Shown here piece after piece: positions 6,645-10,366 of a stretch of DNA of 10,366 nucleotides. A program made the translations under genes and the position numbers. A model generated the notes under the pieces. It saw only the letters and a list, made by a program, of their open reading frames with translations. It made no database searches and was not told the origin of the DNA. The stretch's first letter is position 1. Each line of letters starts with the position of its first letter. Source of the stretch: an uncultured Paracoccaceae bacterium (GTDB lineage Bacteria > Pseudomonadota > Alphaproteobacteria > Rhodobacterales > Rhodobacteraceae). Location of the stretch: contig CALESR010000389.1 in the NCBI GenBank assembly GCA_937907485.1, forward strand, positions 1 to 10,366, in the 5' to 3' direction.

Positions 6645-6656
6645 GATCCCGATTCC

Positions 6657-7034
6657 TTATTCAGCGCTCAGGGCGCGATAGTTGGTCTTTTCGACGATCC
6701 GGGCCGACTTGCCGCGACGGTCGCGCAGATAATACAGCTTGGCGCGACGGACACGACCACGGCGAACCACGGTGATGCTGTCGATGTTGGTCGAATACAG
6801 CGGGAACATGCGCTCGACGCCTTCGCCGAACGAGATCTTGCGCACGGTGAACGACGCGGCGATGCCGGCGCCGCCACGGCGGCTGATGCAGACGCCTTCG
6901 AACATCTGCACGCGCGAGCGGGTGCCCTCGGTCACCTTGTAGCCGACCTTGACGGTGTCACCCGCCTTGAAATCGGGAATGTCCTTGGCCAGAGCAGCGA
7001 TTTGCTCGGCTTCGAGTTGTGCGATCAGGTTCAT
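6657..7034 (-). CDS. rplS: 50S ribosomal protein bL19
   Basis: Large-subunit protein L19, 125 residues, located at the 30S-50S interface. Family marks are IPDFKAGDTVKVGYKVTEG (19-37), RVQMFEGVCISRRGGG-like segment with MFEGVCI intact, FTVRKISFGEGVERMFPLYS (62-81) and RRGRVRRAKLYYLRDRRGK. The length is typical for alphaproteobacteria. ATG 7034 has AAGGAG 8 bases upstream. In E. coli rplS follows trmD closely; here a 273-base gap with its own promoter and a hairpin just before the ribosome binding site separates them, so L19 and L31 can be expressed independently of rimM-trmD. Confidence 0.98.
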   Translation of the reverse strand: MNLIAQLEAEQIAALAKDIPDFKAGDTVKVGYKVTEGTRSRVQMFEGVCISRRGGAGIAASFTVRKISFGEGVERMFPLYSTNIDSITVVRRGRVRRAKLYYLRDRRGKSARIVEKTNYRALSAE

Positions 7035-7240
7035 CTGATCCTCTCCTTACTGGGCTCACGGTTGATCCGTGAAGGTCTGATGCCGTCCCAGAGCTCTGGT
7101 CTTCGACCGGGTCCCGCCCGCATGGGCAGCCCGCCAGAGATGCGGTCGTCGGTTCTGAACGGATCGCCGGGCGCGGAGGTCCACCGAAGCAGGCGGCGCG
7201 GCAGGCGAAAACGGCCCGGCGGGCGATTCCGCCCCCGGAC
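7035..7240 (-). promoter_or_regulatory. long GC-rich 5' leader of rplS-rpmE
   Basis: If transcription starts near 7240, as the promoter at 7247-7275 predicts, rplS has a leader of about 205 bases. Possible local structures are a hairpin at 7056-7072 near the ribosome binding site, a palindrome CCAGAGCTCTGG (7088-7099), a small GGTC-GAA-GACC hairpin next to it, and GCCCGCATGGGC. I do not recognise a known riboswitch or ribosomal-protein leader. A 30-codon frame inside it looks non-coding. Autoregulation by L19 is possible but only inferred. Confidence 0.4.
7056..7072 (-). promoter_or_regulatory. hairpin just upstream of the rplS ribosome binding site
   Basis: TCACGG (7056-7061) and CCGTGA (7067-7072) make a perfect 6-base-pair stem with a 5-base loop, ending only a few bases before the AAGGAG of rplS. 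There is no T-rich tail, so it is not a terminator. It could affect ribosome access. Confidence 0.45.
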
Positions 7241-7246
7241 GGGCGC

Positions 7247-7275
7247 GGTATAGGGGCAAGGGCGCGGGGCGTCAA
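7247..7275 (-). promoter_or_regulatory. rplS promoter
   Basis: On the minus strand TTGACG (7270-7275) and TATACC (7247-7252) are separated by exactly 17 bases. This is the best sigma-70 type match in the window, in the gap between trmD and rplS. It predicts a start near 7240 and independent transcription of rplS-rpmE. Confidence 0.65.
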
Positions 7276-7307
7276 GCGTGGCGGCCAGGGTGGGGGAAAA
7301 CCCCAGC

Positions 7308-8117
7308 CTAGGCGGGTTGCCCGCGCCGCGCCCACAGGTCGGGCCGGCGTTCGCGCGTCAGGGCCTCGGCCTGCGCGCGCCGCCATTTCGCGATCTCGGC
7401 ATGGTTGCCCGACAGCAGCACCGGCGGGATCTCGCGCCCGTCCCAGACGGCGGGTTTGGTATACTGCGGATGCTCCAGCAGCCCGGCGGAATGGCTTTCG
7501 TCCTCGGTCGAGGCGGCGTTGCCCAGCACGCCCGGCAGCAGGCGCACCGTGGCGTCGATCATCGCCTGCGCGGCAATCTCGCCCCCGGTCAGGACAAAAT
7601 CGCCCAAGCTGACCTCTTCGACGCCGAAGGCCTCCAGCACCCGCTCGTCCACGCCCTCGAACCGGCCGCACAGCAGCGTCACGCCGTCGCCCGCCGCCCA
7701 GCGCCGCGCCGTGGCCTGATCGAAGGGCCGCCCGCGCGGGCTCAGATAGACCAGCGGCCAACGCGCGCGGCCGGGCACGCCCATCTCGGCCTTGCGCAGC
7801 GCCCGCGCCACCACATCGGCGCGCAGCACCATCCCGGCGCCACCCCCGGCGGGTGTGTCATCGACATTGCGGTGCTTGCCCTCGCCAAAGACCCGCAGGT
7901 CGATGGTGTCCAGCGACCACAGGCCCAGATCCATCGCCTTGCCGGTCAGTGATTCGCCCAACACGCCGGGAAAGGCGCCGGGAAACAGCGTGATGATGCG
8001 CGCGGCCCAGGCCCCCTTGATGCGCGGCGGCCCGCCCATCAGGTCCTGCGGCGCGGCGCTCAGCGTCACCGCCACCCGCCCGTGCGAGCGCTTTGGTGCA
8101 ACCGGCTCGTCGCTCAT
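7308..8117 (-). CDS. trmD: tRNA (guanine-N1)-methyltransferase
   Basis: Methylates G37 next to the anticodon of tRNAs, using S-adenosylmethionine, which prevents +1 frameshifting. Homodimeric SPOUT enzyme with a trefoil knot. Motifs: ARIITLFPGAFPGVL (39-53), AGGGAGMVLR-like with GGGAGMVL intact, LLCGRFEGVDERV (148-160), SLGDFVLTGGE (170-180), MID with Asp188 as the probable catalytic aspartate, and HPQYTKPAVWDGREIPPVLL (216-235). Length is 269 residues. About 37 residues precede the usual TrmD start; I recall a similar extension in Rhodobacterales. ATG 8117 is preferred because it overlaps the rimM stop as ATGA; Met27 is an alternative. A longer open frame reaching 8543 is only the same frame running through rimM. 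Confidence 0.96.
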   Translation of the reverse strand: MSDEPVAPKRSHGRVAVTLSAAPQDLMGGPPRIKGAWAARIITLFPGAFPGVLGESLTGKAMDLGLWSLDTIDLRVFGEGKHRNVDDTPAGGGAGMVLRADVVARALRKAEMGVPGRARWPLVYLSPRGRPFDQATARRWAAGDGVTLLCGRFEGVDERVLEAFGVEEVSLGDFVLTGGEIAAQAMIDATVRLLPGVLGNAASTEDESHSAGLLEHPQYTKPAVWDGREIPPVLLSGNHAEIAKWRRAQAEALTRERRPDLWARRGQPA

Positions 8118-8620
8118 TCCAGCAATCCCTCGGGCGGGTCGGCGATGATCCGGCCCAGCGTCAGATCGACGGTCGGCACCACTGCCAGCGTAAAGGGGAT
8201 CAGCGCCGCCGCCTTGCCGGGGCGCTGCAGTTCCAGCAGATCGCCCGCGCCGTGGTTCAGCACCGCGCTGACCCGGCCCAGTTCGACGCCGCCGGTGTCG
8301 AACACCGGCAGGCCCAGCAGATCGGCGTGATAAAATTCGTCGTCCGGCAGGTTCGGCAGGCGCGCACGCTCGGCAAACAGCCGCACACCGCGCAGGGCCT
8401 CGGCGGCCTCGCGCGTTGCAACGCCGCTCAACCGCGCCGACAGCGCGCCGGGCACCGGATGGCCCAGCCGGAGGGTAAAGGACCGCGCCCCGTCCTCGGT
8501 GAACAGCGGCCCATAGGCGGCAATCGCCTCGGGCTGGGCGCAAAAGCTCTTCAGCCGCACCTCGCCCTTGACGCCAAAGGCCCCGGCGATGGCCCCGACA
8601 CAGACCCGATCATCGCTCAT
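8114..8620 (-). CDS. rimM: 16S rRNA processing / 30S maturation factor RimM
   Basis: Assists assembly of the 30S head and binds protein uS19. It has 168 residues: an N-terminal RimM domain (VGAIAGAFGVKGEVRLKSF, from residue 8) and a C-terminal PRC-barrel (EFYHADLLGLPVFD, about residues 95-108, then GRVSAVLNHGAGDLLEL). Two adjacent starts are possible, GTG 8623 and ATG 8620. ATG 8620 is chosen because AAAGGG sits 8 bases before it and only 5 before the GTG. It is coupled to trmD by a 4-base overlap and separated from rpsP by about 93 bases of hairpin-rich sequence. Confidence 0.95.
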   Translation of the reverse strand: MSDDRVCVGAIAGAFGVKGEVRLKSFCAQPEAIAAYGPLFTEDGARSFTLRLGHPVPGALSARLSGVATREAAEALRGVRLFAERARLPNLPDDEFYHADLLGLPVFDTGGVELGRVSAVLNHGAGDLLELQRPGKAAALIPFTLAVVPTVDLTLGRIIADPPEGLLE

Positions 8621-8651
8621 CACGCGCGCCCTTTCATCTTGCCTGACATAC

Positions 8652-8703
8652 CCTCAGGGGGGTGGATGCCCCGCAGGGGCAGAGGGGGGCGCGTACGCCC
8701 CCC
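8652..8703. repeat. row of three short hairpins between rpsP and rimM
   Basis: Three small palindromes follow one another: CCC-TCA-GGG (8652-8660), GCCCC-GCA-GGGGC (8669-8681) and GGGGGCG-CGTA-CGCCCCC (8686-8703). On the plus strand the last is followed by TTTT, but no plus-strand gene lies before it. On the minus strand, which is transcribed, no T tail is visible. It may be an RNA processing or stabilising site, a partial attenuator, or a dispersed intergenic palindrome. Only one copy is in this window. Confidence 0.55.
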
Positions 8704-8713
8704 TTTTCCCGTG

Positions 8714-9061
8714 TCACTCGGCAGCGGCGGCCTTGGCGGCCCGCTCCTTGGCGCGCTCGGCGGCTTTCTTGCCCGGCACGGCTTTCTTCGGGTTGTTGCG
8801 CTCGGCCTTCGGACGCACGCCGGCGGCTTCGAGGAAGCGCACGATCCGGTCGGTCGGCTGGGCGCCCAGACCCAGCCAGTGCTGGATGCGCTCCATGTCC
8901 ATCTTCACGCGGTCTTCGCTGTCCTTGGCCAGCAGCGGGTTATAGGTGCCGACCTTTTCCAGGAAACGGCCGTCGCGCGGCATGCGCGAGTCGGACACGA
9001 CGATGGCATAGAACGGGCGCTTCTTGGTGCCGCCACGGGCGAGACGGATCTTGGTAGCCAT
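8714..9061 (-). CDS. rpsP: 30S ribosomal protein bS16
   Basis: Small-subunit ribosomal protein S16, 115 residues, needed for early 30S assembly. The N-terminus is diagnostic: KIRLARGGTKKRPFYAIVV (4-22), then DSRMPRDGRFLEKVGTYNPL (24-43) and a helix with HWLGLGAQPTDRI (61-73). The C-terminal part after about residue 85 is a basic Ala/Lys/Glu tail, a common alphaproteobacterial extension. AAAGGAG (9069-9075) lies 7 bases before ATG 9061. The chorismate mutase gene ends 52 bases upstream with no promoter-like sequence between, so readthrough from that gene is likely. Confidence 0.98.
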   Translation of the reverse strand: MATKIRLARGGTKKRPFYAIVVSDSRMPRDGRFLEKVGTYNPLLAKDSEDRVKMDMERIQHWLGLGAQPTDRIVRFLEAAGVRPKAERNNPKKAVPGKKAAERAKERAAKAAAAE

Positions 9062-9113
9062 GGGTTTTCTCCTTTGGATGGCTGTTGCGGCGCGGGTGCG
9101 CCAGTTCGGGGTG

Positions 9114-9410
9114 TCAGTTCTGCAACCTCTCGTGGTGACGGATCACCTCCGAGATGATGAAGCTCAGGAATTTCTTGGCGAATTCGGGGTCGAGGTCGGC
9201 TTCCTTGGCCAGCCACTCCAACCGCTCGATCTGCCGCGCCTCGCGCGACGGGTCCGAGGGGGGCAGCGCGTGTTCGGCCTTCAGCCGCCCCACCGCCATC
9301 GTGTGCTTGAATCGCTCGGCCAGCGTATAGACGAGGATCGCGTCCAGCCGGTCGATGCTCTCGCGGTGTTCGCGCAGGATTTCGGCGGCGCGGGTTGCGT
9401 GGTCGGTCAT
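9114..9410 (-). CDS. chorismate mutase, monofunctional AroQ type
   Basis: Rearranges chorismate to prephenate, the branch step to phenylalanine and tyrosine. It is an all-helical 98-residue protein. By eye, most active-site residues of the E. coli P-protein mutase domain line up with a constant offset of 5: Arg16 (Arg11), Arg33 (Arg28), Lys44 (Lys39), Asp53 (Asp48), Arg56 (Arg51) and Glu57 (Glu52). The position of Gln88 falls on His93, a possible difference. No dehydratase or dehydrogenase domain follows. The ATG overlaps the preceding GNAT stop by 4 bases (ATGA), and rpsP follows after 52 bases. Its link to the ribosomal cluster is probably gene order kept in this group, not shared pathway. 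Confidence 0.93.
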   Translation of the reverse strand: MTDHATRAAEILREHRESIDRLDAILVYTLAERFKHTMAVGRLKAEHALPPSDPSREARQIERLEWLAKEADLDPEFAKKFLSFIISEVIRHHERLQN

Positions 9411-9982
9411 GCGGCGATCTCCGGCCCGAAATGGCGATAGGCGTGGCAGAGGTGGTCAACGGCGGCTTCGGCGGCCGGGTCGCGGCGCGCGCCCAGACGG
9501 CGGGCCAACGCAGCCGAGGGGGCATTGTCGGCGTCGATATAGCTGACGAGCGAAGGCAGACCCAACGTGCGGGCATGGTCCAGCACCAGCCGGGCAGCCT
9601 CGGTCGCAAGGCCCTGCCCCTCGGCTTCGGGTGCCAGCAGGTAGCCCAGTTCCGGCTCGTGATCGCCCGGCTCGAAGCCGATCAGCACAAAACCCAGCGC
9701 GGCGCCGGTGCCCTTTGCGGTGATCGTCCAGGGGCCGTGCCCGCGCAGCAGCCACAGGCCGGTGGCGGCGGTGAATTCGCCAAAGGCTTCGTCGCGGTCG
9801 AACGGCCCGCCCAGATGCGCGCCCGCAGGGCCGCAGAAGATCCGCGCCCACAGGTCGAAATCGGCCAGCACCGGCGCGCGAAGCCGCAGGCGGGCGCTGT
9901 CGAGCACCGGCAGGCGGGCGCCGAGGCCGGCGGCAAAATCGGCCGCCGCGCCGGGGACCGGGGTTTCGTGCGGCGCGCTCAT
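9407..9982 (-). CDS. GNAT-family N-acetyltransferase, RimJ/RimL-like
   Basis: A 191-residue acetyl-CoA dependent acetyltransferase. The first 25 or so residues are a poorly ordered Ala/Pro/Gly-rich lead. The domain starts at DSARLRLRAPVLADFDLW (28-45), typical for RimJ/RimL-type proteins, followed by a central GFVLIGFEPGDHEPELGYLL stretch (97-116), the acetyl-CoA loop EAEGQGLATEAARL (119-132) and the NAPSAALARRLGA helix (153-165). Substrate is unknown: protein N-termini, antibiotics or small amines are all possible. It overlaps the chorismate mutase start and the upstream GNAT stop by 4 bases each, giving a three-gene coupled unit. It resembles its upstream neighbour, so tandem duplication is likely. 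Confidence 0.88.
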   Translation of the reverse strand: MSAPHETPVPGAAADFAAGLGARLPVLDSARLRLRAPVLADFDLWARIFCGPAGAHLGGPFDRDEAFGEFTAATGLWLLRGHGPWTITAKGTGAALGFVLIGFEPGDHEPELGYLLAPEAEGQGLATEAARLVLDHARTLGLPSLVSYIDADNAPSAALARRLGARRDPAAEAAVDHLCHAYRHFGPEIAA

Positions 9983-10366
9983 GCGTAGGCCTCCATCCCG
10001 GCGCCCTGCGCATCCGGGGCGGGGTGGCGCCAGATCGCGGTGGCGCCGAATTGTGCGTGCTCAAAGCCGCCCTCGCGCTGGCAGCCCAGCCGCTGGGCCA
10101 GTGCCGCCGAGCGGGCGTTGCCATCGAGGATCAGGCTGATGGCGCGGGTCCAGCCGAGGGTCTCATAGGCAAAGGCACGGGTCGCCAGCGCGGCCTCGGC
10201 GGCCAGCCCGCGCCTTTCATCGGCGCTGTCCCAGATCGTCCAGGCGATTTCCGGCTCGGGCCAGCCTTCGGGGAACCAGGGGCCTGCGGTGCCGATGGCG
10301 GCGCCGGTCGCGCGGTCCTGCAGCACAAAGACGCCATAGCCGCGCAGCACCCAATGGCCGACCACA
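9979..10366 (-). CDS. GNAT-family N-acetyltransferase, 5' end cut by window edge
   Basis: The C-terminal 128-129 residues of a RimJ/RimL-type acetyltransferase. The frame is still open at the right edge, and family members have about 45-50 more residues with an ETERLxLR-type strand, so the Met at 10365 is probably internal. Visible: WPEPEIAWTIWD (35-46 of the visible part), the acetyl-CoA loop DERRGLAAEAALATRAFAY (49-67), and NARSAALAQRLGC (83-95), the usual helix before the last strand. Substrate unknown. The TGA overlaps the next GNAT start (ATGA). Confidence 0.85.
   Translation of the reverse strand, partial: VVGHWVLRGYGVFVLQDRATGAAIGTAGPWFPEGWPEPEIAWTIWDSADERRGLAAEAALATRAFAYETLGWTRAISLILDGNARSAALAQRLGCQREGGFEHAQFGATAIWRHPAPDAQGAGMEAYA

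Noticed and set aside
7031..7123. 30-codon upstream frame in the rplS leader whose TGA overlaps the rplS ATG
   Set aside because: It has no clear ribosome binding site and third-position G/C is far lower than in the surrounding genes, so it is probably chance.
6222..7253. 343-residue plus-strand open frame over rpmE and rplS
   Set aside because: It is antisense to two ribosomal protein genes and shows no protein family features.
7291..7305. TGGGG/CCCCA hairpin just after the trmD stop as a terminator
   Set aside because: The stem is only 5 pairs and no T-rich tail follows on the minus strand.
7308..8543. 411-residue open frame as an extended trmD
   Set aside because: The first 142 residues run out of frame through rimM; ATG 8117, overlapping the rimM stop, is the sensible start.

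Overview
The window looks like chromosomal DNA from an alphaproteobacterium of the Rhodobacteraceae (Rhodobacter/Paracoccus type). Base composition is very GC-rich, codons favour G or C in the third position, a MipZ division-site ATPase is present, and the gene order (chorismate mutase)-rpsP-rimM-trmD-rplS-rpmE is one I associate with this group. All genes are housekeeping or accessory chromosomal genes. I see no transposase, phage gene, tRNA, rRNA or CRISPR array.

Left part (1-5148). A 3'-incomplete malate synthase G gene (glcB, minus strand) runs off the left edge. A 194-base gap separates it from a divergent plus-strand operon of three overlapping genes: an ArsR-family repressor, a single-domain SRPBCC/AHSA1-like protein, and a 300-residue protein made of two SRPBCC domains in tandem. 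A perfect 8+8 base inverted repeat spans the arsR start codon and looks like an autoregulatory operator. The stop codon of the last SRPBCC gene directly abuts the stop codon of a convergent photolyase/cryptochrome-family gene. The flavin-binding region of that protein departs from the classical WQW motif.

Middle part (5149-6400). A 52-codon gene with a strong ribosome binding site (5338-5496) points right and overlaps the 3' end of a leftward mipZ by 11 bases. mipZ starts with GTG.

Right part (6372-10366). A leftward translation-gene cluster is read from right to left: two tandem GNAT acetyltransferases (the first cut by the window edge), a monofunctional AroQ-type chorismate mutase, rpsP (bS16), rimM, trmD, rplS (bL19) and rpmE (bL31), ending in a clear hairpin terminator. 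GNAT, GNAT and chorismate mutase are joined by 4-base ATGA overlaps, as are rimM and trmD. A row of three small hairpins separates rpsP from rimM. rplS-rpmE appear to have their own promoter (TTGACG, 17 bases, TATACC) and a GC-rich leader of about 200 bases. The cluster combines ribosomal proteins, a 30S maturation factor and a tRNA methyltransferase.

No stretch without a gene exceeds 300 bases; the longest is the 273-base trmD-rplS gap. Nothing here is a clearly new system. The best candidates for follow-up are the ArsR/triple-SRPBCC operon with its start-codon operator, the divergent photolyase, the 52-residue protein and the rplS leader.
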